From contig NC_008786.1 in NCBI RefSeq assembly GCF_000015565.1, forward strand, positions 3,348,001-3,412,000: 64,000 nt of DNA, given 5' to 3'. Both the position numbers and the translations under genes were made by a program. Source of the stretch: Verminephrobacter eiseniae EF01-2 (GTDB lineage Bacteria; Pseudomonadota; Gammaproteobacteria; Burkholderiales; Burkholderiaceae_C). This document shows, one piece after another, positions 11,947 through 24,700 of the stretch. Each line of letters opens with the position of its first letter. The first letter of the stretch is position 1. The notes below the pieces were generated by a model. That model did no database searches. It was given only the letters and a program-made list of their open reading frames with translations, and was not told the origin of the DNA.

Positions 11947-12938
11947 CAGAGTTAAACCAATTCCTGCTCTATACCGCGCCAGACGGGGCGGTAAAGGTAG
12001 ATGTGTTCTTCAAGGGCGAAACAGCCTGGTTAACGCAAAAAGCACTGGCCGAATTGTTCGGCGTCCAAGTGCCAGCGATCAACAAACACCTGAAAAATAT
12101 CTTCGATACCAAAGAACTGGTAGAGGCTTCAGTTATTTCCATTTTGGAAACCACTGCCGCCGATGGGAAAAACTATCAGACCCGCTACTACAACCTCGAT
12201 GCCATCATCGCCGTTGGCTACAGAGTAAACAGTTATCAGGCGACCCAATTCCGCATCTGGGCGACAACCACGCTGCGTGAATTCATCACAAAGGGTTTTG
12301 TGCTGGATGATGAGCGCCTAAAGCGAGGCAAGCAAACCTTCGGCAAAGATTACTTTGACGAGTTACTGGAGCGCATCCGTGAGATTCGGGCCAGTGAGCG
12401 GCGCTTTTATCAAAAAATCACCGACATCTACGCCCTGTCCATGGACTACAGCGTCGATGCGCCTTTAGCGCGCGAATTTTTCTCCAGTGTGCAAAACAAG
12501 CTGCATTGGGCGATTACCGGTAAAACGGCTGCCGAACTGATCTACACATCTGCCGATGCGACCAAGATTTACATGGGCTTGGCGACATGGAAGCACGCAC
12601 CAGACGGCAAGATATTGAAATCCGATGTGGCGGTCGCCAAAAACTATCTGAGTGAAGCACACGTCAAGGAACTGAACCGCATCGTTTCCGCTTACCTTGA
12701 TTTGGCTGAGAACCGTGCCGAGCGCGGCATCCTTATGAAAATGGCCGACTGGACAGGCTTTCTGCATAGTTTTCTGGAACTGTCGAATTATCCAATTTTG
12801 CAAGACAAAGGCAAGGTCAGTGCATTGGAGGCGAAGCTCAAAGCGGAAAGTGAGTTCGATGTTTATCGGCAGCGGCAGGATGTGGAATACCTCTCGGACT
12901 TTGACCGGGAAATCAAACGGTTGGAGGGAAAAAAATAA
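11943..12938 (+). CDS. RhuM family protein
   Basis: A 331-residue RhuM-type protein (named from a Salmonella pathogenicity-island gene) often found inside type I restriction operons; its function is not established. The N-terminal region [26 protein letters not shown] looks like a helix-turn-helix, followed by the family block [20 protein letters not shown] and the long C-terminal helical part ending [15 protein letters not shown]. The start overlaps the previous stop (ATGA) and the stop shares one base with the hsdR start (TAATG). A fragment of a second RhuM gene is at 8901-9158. Confidence 0.9.
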   Translation: MTELNQFLLYTAPDGAVKVDVFFKGETAWLTQKALAELFGVQVPAINKHLKNIFDTKELVEASVISILETTAADGKNYQTRYYNLDAIIAVGYRVNSYQATQFRIWATTTLREFITKGFVLDDERLKRGKQTFGKDYFDELLERIREIRASERRFYQKITDIYALSMDYSVDAPLAREFFSSVQNKLHWAITGKTAAELIYTSADATKIYMGLATWKHAPDGKILKSDVAVAKNYLSEAHVKELNRIVSAYLDLAENRAERGILMKMADWTGFLHSFLELSNYPILQDKGKVSALEAKLKAESEFDVYRQRQDVEYLSDFDREIKRLEGKK

Positions 12939-15900
12939 TGGCTTTTTTATCTGAAGCCGCTATTGAGCTGGCACTGCTAGAGCAATTGCGGGGGCTGGGC
13001 TACCGCATCGAGCAGGAAAAAGATATCGGCCCCGATGGTCCGCGTCCGGAACGCGAAAGCCACGATGAGGTCGTGCTCAAAAAGCGCTTCGCGGATGCTG
13101 TGGCGCGGCTCAATCCTGGCCTGCCGCTGGAGGCGCGGCAGGTTGCCATGCGCCGGCTGATGCAGTCGGAGTTGCCAACGCTGCTCGAAGAAAACCGCCG
13201 CCTGCACAAACTGATGACCGATGGGGTGGAGGTCGAGTACTACGCCGAGGATGGCACGCTGACCACGGGCACGGTCGCGCTCATTGACTTCAAGCGGCCA
13301 GAGCAGAACGATTGGCTGGCGGTCAGTCAATTCGTCGTGATTGCCGGGCAATATCAGCGCCGCCCGGATGTGGTGGTGTTTGTGAATGGCCTGCCGCTGG
13401 TGGTGATCGAGTTGAAGGCGCTAGGCAATGCGACTTTGCTCGCGGCCTTCCAGCAGTTGCAGAACTATAAGCAGCAGATTGCGGCATTGTTCAATACCAA
13501 TGCGCTGCTGGTGACTTCGGATGGTGTCCATGCCCGTGTTGGTTCGCTGTCTGCCGATCAGGAGCGCTTTATGCCTTGGCGCACCACGGATGGCACGGCG
13601 ATTACGCCAAAGGGCAAACCGGAGTTGCCAACCTTGATCGAGGGCGTGTTTGCGCATCGCCGCCTGCTCGACCTGTTGCGCCACTTTACGGTGTTTGATG
13701 AAACGGGTTCAGGCTTGGTCAAGATTATTGCTGGCTATCATCAGTTCCACGCCGTCATGCGTGCGGTCGATTCAACCTTGCGCGCATCGAGCCAATGGCA
13801 GGGGGTGCAAGAAGACCCACGCGATTACGGCTGGTCCAGTGTCAAAACCCAGGCCAAAGGTGACAGAAGGGCCGGCGTGATCTGGCATACCCAAGGCTCA
13901 GGCAAAAGCCTGTTGATGGTGTTCTACGCCAGGCAACTGGCACAGCATGTGGCCATGGCGAATCCAACCCTGGTCGTGCTGACCGACCGCAACGACCTTG
14001 ACGATCAACTTTTTGCCACTTTCTCCAGGTGCCGCGATTTCATTCGGCAAACACCGGTGCAGGCCAACAGCCGGGAGGATTTGCAAAAACTGTTGATGCG
14101 CGCATCCGGCGGTGTGATTTTTACCACCTTGCAAAAGTTTGCCGAGTCAAGTCAGCCGCTGACCGAGCGTCACAATGTGGTGGTGATTGCTGATGAGGCG
14201 CACCGCAGCCAATATGGTTTTCGCGCCAAACTCGATGCCAGGACGGGCGGGGTTTCCTACGGCTTCGCCAAATACCTGCGCGATGCCCTGCCTCATGCCT
14301 CATTCATCGGCTTTACCGGCACGCCGATCGAAGCCAGTGGTGTGAACACCCGGGCGGTGTTTGGCAATTACATCGATATCTATGACATCAGCCGTGCCGT
14401 CGAGGATGGCGCGACGGTGCTCATCTATTATGAATCACGGCTTGCGCGCATCGAACTCGATGGGGATGAGAGGCACAAAATCGATGCCGAAGTGGATGCG
14501 ATGATCGAGGACGACTCCGAAGCCGAACAAGAGCGCTTCAAGAAAGAATGGTCAACCGTGGAAGCCCTGGTGGGCAGCGATAAACGCCTCGCGCTGATTG
14601 CGCAAGACATGGTGACGCACTTCGAAGCGCGCATGGCCGCACTGGATGGCAAGGCAATGGCGGTGTGCATGAGTCGCCATGTCTGCGTGAGACTGTACGA
14701 GGAAATCGTGAAACTGCGCCCCGGCTGGCACAGCGCCGACGACAAGGCGGGCGCGCTCAAAATCGTGATGACGGGTGCCGCCAGCGACCCCGCAGAATGG
14801 CAACAGCATGTCGGTAACAAGGCGCGCCGCGATGTGCTGGCCAAGCGCGCTCGCGACATCAGGGACCCGCTCAAACTGGTGATTGTGTGCGATATGTGGC
14901 TCACCGGTTTTGATGCGCCCTGCATGCACACGATGTATGTGGACAAGCCCATGCAAGGGCATGGCCTGATGCAGGCGATTGCGCGGGTCAATCGCGTGTT
15001 CCGCGACAAACCCGCCGGATTGATCGTGGACTATATCGGCATCGCCCATTATCTTAAATCGGCGCTGCGACAATACTCGAAAAGCGACCGGAAAAATACC
15101 GGTATCGATGAATCCAAGGCCGTCGCGATGATGATGGAGAAGTACGAAATCGTGCGCAACATGTACCACGGTTTCGATTACACGTTGGATGGAACAGCGC
15201 AAGAACGCCTGGTCATGATGGCCGGCGCCATCGAGTGGATTCTCGACATGCAGCAAAAATCGGCGGCCAGGGAGAGCAGCCGGGAAGGCAAGAAGACTGC
15301 GCATCGCCGCTATCAGGATGCAGTGCTGGCGCTGTCCAAGGCTTTTTCCCTGGTGTCTGCTTCTGACGAAGCGCGCACCATTCGGGAAGAAGTCGGCTTT
15401 TTCCAGGCGATTCGCGATGCACTGGTGAAAAGCAGTGGCGCAATGGGCGTGATGGGGCAAGAACGCGAATTGGCCATTCGGCAAATCGTGAGCCGCGCGG
15501 TGATTTCTACCGAAATCGTCGACATTCTGGCCGCAGTCGGCATCAAGAGCCCGGATATTTCCATCCTGTCCGACCAATTTCTGACCGAAATCGCGCAGAT
15601 GGAGCGCAAGAATCTCGCGCTGGAGGCCTTGCGCAAGTTGATCAATGACGACATCCGTTCACGCAGCAAAGCCAACGTGGTGCAAAGCAAAGCCTTCTCG
15701 GAACGGCTGGAAGAGGCCATGGCGCGCTACCACGCCAATGCCATCACGACCGCCGAAGTGCTGCAAGAGTTGATCACCCTGGCCAAGGACATTCGCGCCG
15801 AGCGCCAGCGCGGGGAAGAGTCCGGTTTGTCGGATGAGGAGATTGCTTTCTATGACGCGTTAGCCGAAAACGATAGCGCGCTGCAGATGATGGGCGATGA

Positions 15901-16150
15901 CAAACTGCGGCTGATTGCCCACGAATTGCTGGTCAGCCTGCGCAACAACATATCGGTGGATTGGGCGCACCGCGAATCCGCCCGCGCGCAAATGCGCATG
16001 CTGGTCAAGCGCATTCTGCGCAAATATGGCTATCCGCCGGATTTGCAGGACGAGGCCGTGCGAACGGTATTGCGACAGGCTGAGGTGTCGATCAGGAGCA
16101 TGTCCGGCAATGCGCTCGATGAAAATCTGAAGGGCTTCCGCCTGAAATAA
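12938..16150 (+). CDS. hsdR: Type I restriction endonuclease subunit HsdR
   Basis: The 1070-residue motor and nuclease subunit, which translocates DNA with ATP and cuts unmethylated DNA when joined to HsdM and HsdS. The N-terminal nuclease has the PD-(D/E)XK layout Asp144...Glu158-X-Lys160 ([20 protein letters not shown]). The helicase-like ATPase shows Walker A HTQGSGKS near residue 315, the DEAH box [10 protein letters not shown] near 417, a GFTGTPIE motif III near 453 and a late helicase motif with [14 protein letters not shown] near 680. The C-terminal third is helical and likely contacts the rest of the complex. No lesion is seen, so the system looks complete. Confidence 0.97.
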   Translation: MAFLSEAAIELALLEQLRGLGYRIEQEKDIGPDGPRPERESHDEVVLKKRFADAVARLNPGLPLEARQVAMRRLMQSELPTLLEENRRLHKLMTDGVEVEYYAEDGTLTTGTVALIDFKRPEQNDWLAVSQFVVIAGQYQRRPDVVVFVNGLPLVVIELKALGNATLLAAFQQLQNYKQQIAALFNTNALLVTSDGVHARVGSLSADQERFMPWRTTDGTAITPKGKPELPTLIEGVFAHRRLLDLLRHFTVFDETGSGLVKIIAGYHQFHAVMRAVDSTLRASSQWQGVQEDPRDYGWSSVKTQAKGDRRAGVIWHTQGSGKSLLMVFYARQLAQHVAMANPTLVVLTDRNDLDDQLFATFSRCRDFIRQTPVQANSREDLQKLLMRASGGVIFTTLQKFAESSQPLTERHNVVVIADEAHRSQYGFRAKLDARTGGVSYGFAKYLRDALPHASFIGFTGTPIEASGVNTRAVFGNYIDIYDISRAVEDGATVLIYYESRLARIELDGDERHKIDAEVDAMIEDDSEAEQERFKKEWSTVEALVGSDKRLALIAQDMVTHFEARMAALDGKAMAVCMSRHVCVRLYEEIVKLRPGWHSADDKAGALKIVMTGAASDPAEWQQHVGNKARRDVLAKRARDIRDPLKLVIVCDMWLTGFDAPCMHTMYVDKPMQGHGLMQAIARVNRVFRDKPAGLIVDYIGIAHYLKSALRQYSKSDRKNTGIDESKAVAMMMEKYEIVRNMYHGFDYTLDGTAQERLVMMAGAIEWILDMQQKSAARESSREGKKTAHRRYQDAVLALSKAFSLVSASDEARTIREEVGFFQAIRDALVKSSGAMGVMGQERELAIRQIVSRAVISTEIVDILAAVGIKSPDISILSDQFLTEIAQMERKNLALEALRKLINDDIRSRSKANVVQSKAFSERLEEAMARYHANAITTAEVLQELITLAKDIRAERQRGEESGLSDEEIAFYDALAENDSALQMMGDDKLRLIAHELLVSLRNNISVDWAHRESARAQMRMLVKRILRKYGYPPDLQDEAVRTVLRQAEVSIRSMSGNALDENLKGFRLK

Positions 16151-16277
16151 TGGGCGCCGCGTTGTAGGATACGGGTTGCTCCGTCACAGGGCTGCACCCG
16201 TCGATGCAGGCGGCGCGTATCGCCAGCGCTGTCGTGATCGATCCGTCCATTCCAGAGCAAGTGGCTCATGTCATCTT

Positions 16278-17036
16278 TCATACGGAGGCCGGTCTCAATA
16301 CGGCTTGCAGAAAACTGCGTGTGCGTTCCTGCGTCGGGTTGACGAAAATCTGCCCCGGCGGGCCAGCTTCGACGATGCAACCCTGGTCCATGACCACCAC
16401 CCTATCGGCCACTTCACGGGCAAAACCCATTTCATGCGTGACGACGATCATGGTCATGCCTTCGTTGGCGAGCGTTTTCATCACTTGCAGGACTTCGCCG
16501 ACCAGTTCCGGGTCGAGCGCCGAGGTGGGCTCGTCGAACAGCATGACTTGCGGTTGCATCGCCAGCGCGCGGGCAATCGCCACGCGCTGTTTCTGTCCGC
16601 CGGACAAGGTGGCGGGCATGGCATCGGCCTTGGCAGCCAGGCCGACCTTGGCCAGCAGGTCATGCGCCAGCGTTTCGGCCTGGTCTTTCGACATGCCGCG
16701 TATTTTGCGCGGGCCGACGGTGACGTTTTCCAGCACCGATAGATGCGGGAACAGATTGAAGGACTGAAACACCATGCCGACTTGCGTGCGCAAATCGTTC
16801 AAGGCGTGATCGGCGATTATCTTGCCGTCGATGAGCAGATGCTGATTGCAGATCGAGATACTGCCTTCTTCCGCCACTTCCAGGCCATTGCAGCAACGCA
16901 GCAAGGTGCTCTTGCCGGAACCGCTGGGGCCAATGATGACGACCACTTGCGAGGCTTCTACCTGCAAATCGATGCCACGCAGAATGCGCTGGCCGGAGAA
17001 TGACTTGCCCAGTTGCGAGATCGTGATCATGGACAT
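16278..17036 (-). CDS. Polar amino acid ABC transporter, ATP-binding protein
   Basis: A 252-residue ATPase of the GlnQ/HisP class that powers import of a polar amino acid. Walker [10 protein letters not shown] near residue 34, signature [15 protein letters not shown] near 141, Walker [15 protein letters not shown] and the switch His in [11 protein letters not shown] are all intact. The gene is the last of three on the minus strand; its ATG shares one base with the permease stop (TGATG), so the two are coupled. It converges on hsdR across a 127-bp gap. Confidence 0.95.
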   Translation of the reverse strand: MSMITISQLGKSFSGQRILRGIDLQVEASQVVVIIGPSGSGKSTLLRCCNGLEVAEEGSISICNQHLLIDGKIIADHALNDLRTQVGMVFQSFNLFPHLSVLENVTVGPRKIRGMSKDQAETLAHDLLAKVGLAAKADAMPATLSGGQKQRVAIARALAMQPQVMLFDEPTSALDPELVGEVLQVMKTLANEGMTMIVVTHEMGFAREVADRVVVMDQGCIVEAGPPGQIFVNPTQERTRSFLQAVLRPASV

Positions 17037-17701
17037 CAGACCGCCCCTCCTGCACGCAGGCGCTGCTCGACTTTTTGCAAGGCCATGCCGGTCAGTGTGG
17101 TCAGCACCAGATAGACCAGGGCGACGGCAAGATAGACTTCCAGCGAGCGATAAGACACGCTGATGATCTTCTGGCCTTCGTGCATCAGGTCTGCGATGGT
17201 CAGCAGCGACACCAGCGCCGAGTTCTTGATCAGTGCGATGAATTCATTGCCCAACGGTGGAATCATGCGCACCACGGCTTGCGGCAGGATGATGGTGCGC
17301 ATCGCCTTGCCGGACGACATGCCGAGCGAACGCGCTGCTTCCATCTGCCCCTTGTCGATGGACTGAATCGCACCGCGCACGATTTCCGACACATAGGCAC
17401 CGGAGTAGATGCCCAGGCCAAGCACGCCGCACAGGAAGGCGGGCAGCAGAATATCGAACTGCGGCAAGCCGAAAAACAGCAAAAACAATTGCACCAGCAG
17501 CGGTGTGCCACGGATGAAGGTGACGTAAGCCGTGCAGATGCCGTAGCGCAGGCGCTTGCTGCGGTCCAATCGCCCCATGCCGACCAGCAGGCCGAAAATG
17601 CAGCCCAGCACCAGCGAGGTGGCGGTGATTTTCACCGTCACGATGGCGCCATGCAATAGCTCCGGCAAACCTTCGAGTACCGGTAAGAAATCCAGGCTCA
17701 T
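17036..17701 (-). CDS. Polar amino acid ABC transporter, permease
   Basis: Inner-membrane permease of the HisMQ/GlnP type, 221 residues with about five hydrophobic helices. The cytoplasmic EAA loop that docks on the ATPase is [20 protein letters not shown] near residue 122. Only one permease gene is present, so the channel is probably a homodimer. The gene lies 27 bases after the binding-protein gene and is coupled to the ATPase gene. The substrate cannot be read from this subunit. Confidence 0.94.
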   Translation of the reverse strand: MSLDFLPVLEGLPELLHGAIVTVKITATSLVLGCIFGLLVGMGRLDRSKRLRYGICTAYVTFIRGTPLLVQLFLLFFGLPQFDILLPAFLCGVLGLGIYSGAYVSEIVRGAIQSIDKGQMEAARSLGMSSGKAMRTIILPQAVVRMIPPLGNEFIALIKNSALVSLLTIADLMHEGQKIISVSYRSLEVYLAVALVYLVLTTLTGMALQKVEQRLRAGGAV

Positions 17702-17728
17702 GGCTTTCTCCTCTCGGTGTGGCTGGCG

Positions 17729-18469
17729 TTATTTGGATGACAGCCACTTGTGCACCAGCTTGTCATAGCTGCCGTCGAGCTTGGCCTTTTTCAGTGCGGC
17801 ATTCATTTCTTCCGTCAGTTGCGGCAAGTCCTTGCGCACTGCATAGCCGTAGAGTTCGACACTGACCTGCTTGTCCAGCACCTTCATGCCGGGGCGGGTC
17901 TTGGCGTATTCGATGGCGGCGGGTTTGCCGGTGACGGCGGCATCGGCGCGGCCGATTTCGACCAGGTTGAACATTTCCTGATTTTTCTCGACCTCGATGC
18001 GCTCGGTTTGCGGGTAATACGCTTTGAGATAGTTGGCCGACTTGGTGCCGACCTGAACCGAGACCTTTTTGCCCGCCAGATCGGATGGCTGCCTGATCGC
18101 CGTGTTGCTGGCCTTGGTCAGCACCACCAGGCCACCCGGATAATAAGGGTCGGTGAAGTCGACGACGCGGCGGCGTTCTTCGGTGATGTAGATGGCGGAG
18201 GAGGCAACATCGAAACGGCGCGACACCAGGCCGGGAATCAGCCCTTTGAAATCGATGTCGGTCCATTCGACCTTCTTGCCCATGTTTTTGGCCAGCAACT
18301 CGATCAACTCGATATCGAAGCCGGTGCGCTTGCCATTCTTGAAAAACTCGAAGGGCGGAAAGGTGGCATCGGTGGCAACGCGGATGACGCTGACGGTTTG
18401 CGCCGATGCCAGCGCCGGCAGCAGGCCGAAACTGAAGGCGGCGAGCAGGCTGATGAAGTAACGGTTCAT
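17729..18469 (-). CDS. Polar amino acid ABC transporter, periplasmic binding protein
   Basis: A 246-residue SBP_bac_3-type receptor. It has a clear signal peptide with cleavage likely after ALASA, near residue 23. The mature start IRVATDATFPPFEFFKNGKR is the standard ligand-domain opening, and GFDIELIELLAKNMGKKVEW follows. The DFTDPYYPGG segment near residue 115 is the usual hinge and ligand region. It is the first gene of the three-gene importer. The ligand is likely glutamine, arginine, histidine or a similar polar amino acid, but residues that would decide are not diagnostic by eye. Confidence 0.93.
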   Translation of the reverse strand: MNRYFISLLAAFSFGLLPALASAQTVSVIRVATDATFPPFEFFKNGKRTGFDIELIELLAKNMGKKVEWTDIDFKGLIPGLVSRRFDVASSAIYITEERRRVVDFTDPYYPGGLVVLTKASNTAIRQPSDLAGKKVSVQVGTKSANYLKAYYPQTERIEVEKNQEMFNLVEIGRADAAVTGKPAAIEYAKTRPGMKVLDKQVSVELYGYAVRKDLPQLTEEMNAALKKAKLDGSYDKLVHKWLSSK

Positions 18470-18752
18470 GATTTTCTCCCTGAAATAAATTCAAAACGAT
18501 GCAAGACGCTCACGGATGGCCGCAGCCGCCTGAACCGTGGCAGCGATCGACTCGTGGGCAATGGATTTCCATTGGCTGCCTGAATGCTTTTACAAGCTCC
18601 GCCAGATCGCTCACGGGTTGTGGGGCGGTCTGCGCAAGAGCCTGTCGGCAGATGGGGCGCATCGTAACTGCCCGCACGCAGATGCGCATCCCGGTGCGTT
18701 GCCTGCCAAGGCCGTCACGGCATTGGCATTCAGGGAGATGCCGTCGCTGTTT

Positions 18753-21700
18753 TCAGAGCTCTGCGGTCACCGCGATACGGGCGTAGTGCTGTATCAGATC
18801 GAGCAGTTCTTCATCCGAGTAGGGCTTGCCCAGGTAGTGGTTGACGCCCAGTTCGATCGCATGCTCGCGGTGCTTTTCGGCGATGCGCGAGGTGATCATG
18901 ATGATCGGCAGGTCGCGCAAGGCGCCGTCTGCACGGATGTTGCGCGCCAGATCGAAGCCATCCATGCGGGGCATTTCGATGTCGGAGAGCACCACGGTGG
19001 GGCGTTCTTCCTGCAAGCGTTCCAAGGCTTGCAAGCCGTCGGCGGCCAGCGCGACGCGATAGCCTTCGCGCTGCAACAGCCGCTGCGTGACGCGGCGCAC
19101 GGTGATCGAGTCGTCGACCACCAGCACCAGAGGAACCTGGCTGGGCCCGGCCAGCCGGGGCGGGGCGACCTTGTTGCCGGTGCCCGCAGTGCCATGGGTT
19201 TCCGGCTCCGGCGGCAGGCTGGCGCTGGCAGCGCTGGCGGCGCGCACCTGATCCCCGTAGACCGTGGCCAGCGCCACCGGGTTGTAGATCAACACCACGG
19301 CACCCGAGGCCAGCACCGACATGCCGGCCAGGCCGGGCAGGCGCGACAGTTGGGGGCCGAGGTTTTTCACCACGACTTCCTGGTTGCCCAAGACTTCGTC
19401 GACATGCAAGGCGATGCGCTGCGATGCGCTGCGAAAGATCACGACCGGGCGGGTCTTGCCCACAGGCTCGCTGCTGCGCATCGAGGCTTGCAGTAATGCG
19501 CCGAACCAGAAGAACGGGATTTTCTCTGTGCCGCCGTCATCGAAAGTGCCGCTGCGATAGGCCTGTTCCAACTCGGTGGCCGGCGTGCGGCGCACGATCT
19601 CGACCACGTTGGCGGGCACGCCAATGACCAGATCGCCGGCATGCAGCATCACCACCTGCGTCACCGCCGTGGTCAGCGGCAAAACCATGCGGAATGCAGC
19701 GCCTTTGCCGGCTTCGGTCGAGATTTCGACGCGCCCGCCCAGGGCGTTGATCTCGGTGCGCACCACGTCCATGCCGATGCCACGCCCGGCCAGGCCGGTG
19801 ACTTCGGTCGCGGTGGAGAAACCGGGCATGAAGATCAGGCTGGCGATCTCGGCGTCGTCCAACTGCGCGTCGGGCGCCAGGATGCCTTGCTCGATGGCCT
19901 TTTCGAGGATGCGCGGCAGGTTCAGCCCGGCGCCGTCGTCGCGGAACTCGACCGATACGTCGTTGCCTTCGTGGCGCAAGTCCACCGTGATCGTGCCGGT
20001 CGCAGGCTTGCCGGCGGCCACGCGCAGTTGCGGCGCTTCGATGCCGTGGGTGGCGCAGTTGCGCAGCAAATGCTCGAACGCCGGGGTCATGCGGTCGAGC
20101 ACGCCGCGGTCCATTTCAATCGAACCGCCGGTGATGTTCAGCTTGATCTGCTTGCCGGTTTCTTTGGATGCCTGGCGCACGACGGCGTACAGCCGCTCGG
20201 CAATGCCCTCGAACTCGACCATGCGGGTGCGCAGCAGGTCGCGCTGCAGTTCACGCGCCTGGCGGCCCTGGGCGATCAGGTCGTCCTCGGCGCCTTCCAT
20301 CGCCCGCTGCAGGTTGCGCTGCACGGTGGCCACGTCGTTGACCGATTCGGCCATCATGCGCGTGAGCTCCTGCACGCGCGTAAAGCGGTCGAACTCCAGA
20401 GGGTCGAAGCCTGCGGCAGAGTCTTTGGACAGCGCCAGGCGCGATTGCATCTGCGACTCGGCCTGTACCTCGATGTCCCTGAGCTGTTGGCGCAAGCGGT
20501 CCAGGTTGCCCGACAGGTCGGCCAGCGAGCTGCGGAACTGGCCCAGGCGCACATCCAGGCGCGCGCGGCTGATCATCACCTCGCCGGCCTGGTTGACCAG
20601 ACGGTCGAGCAATTGCGCGCGCACGCGCACCGATTGGTTGGCCGCCACGCGCAATGGCGCCAGTTGCGACGACACCGGCGGGCGCAAGGCAACGGCCGGC
20701 GCTGCGACTGCATCCGCTGCGGCAGTGGCGCTGGTGGCCGCTGGCGCGCCAGTTTCGGGATGCGCGTGTGCGGCCTCGGTCGGCAGCGGCACCAGGGTGT
20801 CGATCGGGGCCTGGCCAATCGCACGCAGCGCGTCGAAGTTCGCCTGCAGGCCGTCGAAATTGCCTTGCAGCGGCTCGATCTGCTCGGCGGTCACGGTGTC
20901 GGGATCGAACTGCTCTATCGCCGATTCCAGCCGGTGGGCCATTTCACCCAGGCGCATCGCGCCGGCCAGGCGCGAACTGCCTTTGAGCGTGTGCAGCGCA
21001 CGCAGTAGTTCGCTGCGGGCGCCGAGGTTGCCGGGCCGCGCCACCCACTGGCGCAATGCGCCCCCCAGCCGGGGCAATAGTTCGGCGGCTTCTTCCTCGA
21101 AGATCGGGAACAGGTCCGGGTCGATGACATCGATCGCGTCGATGTCATCGTCGGCATCCGGGCTCATCGCAATCGCATGCGCAATCGCGTCGTCGATATG
21201 CTGATCGTGGTCGCGCTGCACCACCGACAGCGCCGGGGCCACAGGCCCTGCTGCAGGCGGCGGCACGGCGGCAGCGGCTTGCGCCTCCGGCTTGGGCGCG
21301 GCGGGTGCAGGGGCCGGCGCGGCCTGGCTGGCCTGGGCGACCTCTGGCTCGGCGTGCACGGCGGGTGCCGGCGCTGCGGGGTCTTCCCCCTGCGGCGGAG
21401 ACAGGGTGTCGCGCAGTTCGGTTTCCAGAATCTGGCGCAGTTGTTGCAGCAGTTCCGGGTTCGCTTCCTTCAGGAAGCCGGCGGCAAATTGGTGCAGCAA
21501 TCGACGGATGTCTTGCGCAGCGGCGGTGAAGATCTGTGCCTGCTCCGCAGTGCCACGCGATTGCAGTTGCACATGCTGGAGCGCATGTTCCAGCAAGCGT
21601 GCCATTTCCGACAAGGTCTTGAAGCCTACGGTGGCAGAACTGCCGGCCAGCGCGTGCGACAGCGCCGCCGCCGTGTCGGGCAGGGGTTCGTGCAACTCCA

Positions 21701-24700
21701 GCGACCATTCCTGCAGACAGGTCACCAGGCGGCGCGACCATTCATCGGCCTCGTTCAGATAGACGTTGTACAGCGGTATGCCGATGCGCAGGGTGCCGAT
21801 CACCTTGACGGCGTCACTGCCGCTTTCTTCTGGCGGCTGGGCGTCCACAGGCGCAGCAAGTTCGGAGGCTGGCTCGGCGGCTGGTTCAGGGACGGCCTCG
21901 GGGGTCACCCATTCGGTCGTATCGAAGCCGGTGTCGTCGTCGGACGGCGGCAGCGCCGGGCTTGCCGGGACTTCGTTGGCCGGGGTTGCGCCGGGTCGGG
22001 CCGTCTCGGCAGGCGGGGCTGGAGATTCGTTCAGTGCAGCGGCGAAGACCGAAAAATCGATATCCTCGGCCATCTCGGGCATGTCGGCGGGGGCTTCGGC
22101 TGGCAGTTCCTGGTCGACGCCAAGCATCTCGGTCGGCATGAAAGCCGGCATGGTTGGCATGAAGGCCGGCATGGTCGGGTGCAAGTCCGGTACGGCCTGG
22201 TCTTTGGCGCTGGCTGGTGCCGCCTGTTTCTGCGCGGGCGCGGGCGCGGCGTCGCTGGCGGCGCCGGGCAGTACCAAGGGCAGCAGCGTACCGTCCAGAC
22301 GCATGGCGTCTGCCGATGCGCGGAAAGCCTGCGGTTGCCAGCCCCCGGCGTCGCCCGCAGCAATGTCATCGGCCCAACGGCTGAAAGCCTGCAGGGCCGC
22401 GCCAGACAGTTGCAACAACCCGGGCTGCGCCGGCTTTTTCTCGGTCAGCCAAGCGTTGAGAACCTGCTCCATCGACCAGGCCGCTTCGCCAAAGTCATTC
22501 AGGCCCACCATGCGCGAACTGCCCTTGAGCGTATGGAACGCACGGCGCAGCGTCGTCTGTTCGCCGAGATTGCCCGGTTCGGCCCGGAGCAGGTCGATGG
22601 CGATCAATCCATTGACCACTACTTCGCGCACTTCTTCGAGGAACACGTCCAGCAGTTCGGAATCCAGATCCCGCGCCAGCGGCTTGGCCGTTGCTGCGAC
22701 GGGCGCGGGCGTTGCCGCAGCAGCGACGGCAGCAGGCGCCGGAATGACCGCCGCCGGCGCCACCTTGGCCGCCGGGGCGGGCCGCAGTCCGCTGTCGCTG
22801 GGCGCCTGGCTGGCTGCGGGCGGGCTTGGGCTGACCGGTGCCGGCGGCAGCACGGCCGGCGCAGGCTTGGCCGGTGCAGAACGCTCTTCCAACCTGGCCG
22901 GCGCTTCTTCGGTCGCATCTGTTACCCGGGCACGGGTCTTGCTCATCAGGATGCGCAACTCGCCCAGGTCCTCATCGAACACAAACAGCTTGCGCGCCAT
23001 CGTGCGCTGGTAGCTGAGCATGTCGATCAGCAAATCGAGGGCGCCCAGGCTGCTGCCGAGCTTCTCGAAAATACCGGCGCGTTCCGCTTCAGGCACTGCG
23101 TCGACCAGCAGGCGTTCGACCGTCTCGCGCATGCGCGCCACGGCCAGCGACGCCTGCTCCAGCCCGAGGACCGACAGCACGCCGCGCATTTGCGCGAAAT
23201 GTCCGGGCACCGTGGCCAATACGGCCCGCTCCTTGGGGTTGCGGAAAAACTGGTCCAGCGCCTTCTCGGTTTCTGCCAGTGTGGCGCGCAGTTCGCCCAC
23301 GACGCTGCCCATGGTCTGGTTGTCGCTGACCCGGCGGTACAGCTCTTCCATCCAATGCTCCAGCGGCTCGGACTCGGCGCCGGCAGTCACTGCATGGAGC
23401 CGCTCGGCCAGACGGGTGGCCCGGGCTTCCAACTGGTCATCGGCCGTGTCCAACTCTTCGAATGCCGCCTGCAGATACAGCACCGAGGTCGCCACTTCCA
23501 TCGCCAGCGCAGCCGATGGCGGCTCGCCCGAGCGGGCGGTGGCCTCCAGCGCCTGCGTCAGCGCCTGCGCCAGGTTCTCGCTGCCGGGATGGAGCTTGCG
23601 CAGCGAGTCACAGACCAAGCTGAATTGGTCTGCCGCAGGTTTGAGCTTGTTGCGATCGCCTCCGGCCAGCGCAGACCAGATCTCGGTGGCCGATGCGATG
23701 CGCTTGCGCGCCTGTGCCAGCATGGCGGGGTCGAAACGCCCGAAGCGGGCCAATTCGTAGTCCACGGGCTTGAAGCGGTCGAGCGCGAAGGCTTGGCGCA
23801 CGGCCTCCAGCGAGGGCGCGGCAGCGGCCGACTGCCCGGTCGAGCGGGCCTGTGAGCAAAAGAACAGCAGGTCCTGCACCAGCCGGTCGGCAATCGCCGG
23901 GTCGCCCTTGGCCAAGGTGGCGTACTGCATCAGCACCCGCGATGCCACGCGCTTGACGTAAATGTCCGGCAGCAGCAGGCCGCTGCCGCAGGCATCGAAG
24001 AAGCCGGCACAAATCTTCCAGAAGGTGCGCGTGCGGCGGTCGGTCTGCGCCGCCACGAAGCCCAGGCAGATATCGCGCAGGCTCAGCGCCGCCTTCAGAT
24101 CGCCCGACTTGACGATGCGCAGCACGGTCGAGTCGAGGCTGGCACGCGCCGCCGCACCATAGGGCAGAGGAGGGGCGCTGACGCGCCCCTCGGGCTCACG
24201 AAAGCGGCGCTCGACGGGCCACAGGTCCGCCGGATGTGCACGGTCGGCACCGGCCAGGACCTGGGTGTCACGGTACTGGGGGAACAATGTCACCGGAGAG
24301 ACGTCCTTGCCGGCCAGCACGGCTTCCAGATACTCGATCAGCGCAAAACTGGCGCGCTCGATCGCGGCAGCGGCATCATCGCTGCAGCTTTCGGGGCGCT
24401 GCACAAACTTTTGCACCGCCATTTCCATCGAGTGCAGCAGCAGGGCCGACGGGCCCATGCCGACCATCTCCAGCGCGCCCCAGGCCTGGTGCAAATGCTG
24501 GCGCGCAATGCGCAAAGGGCCTGTGTCCAGGGCGTCCAGATCGGAGGCACGCGCGGCTTCGGCATCGCGCACGAAGCGCCGCATGGCCTTGACTGCCGCG
24601 TCCAGGGATTTGCGCAGTTCGTCGAGCACCCAGGCCAAAGGCCCCAGGTCTTGCCCCAAAGGCCCATCCGCAGCCAGTGCATGGTTGACATCAATGGATG

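Noticed and set aside
18470..18752. Possible gene remnant between the amino-acid transporter and chpA
   Set aside because: A 30-residue helical stretch (KSIAHESIAATVQAAAAIRE) reads on the minus strand but is preceded by a stop and has no clear family; I cannot support a feature.
21177..23855. An 892-codon plus-strand open frame, and other very long frames antisense to chpA and pilJ
   Set aside because: They are Arg/His/Gly-rich translations opposite clear chemotaxis domains, with no motif of their own. In GC-rich genes such antisense frames stay open by codon bias.
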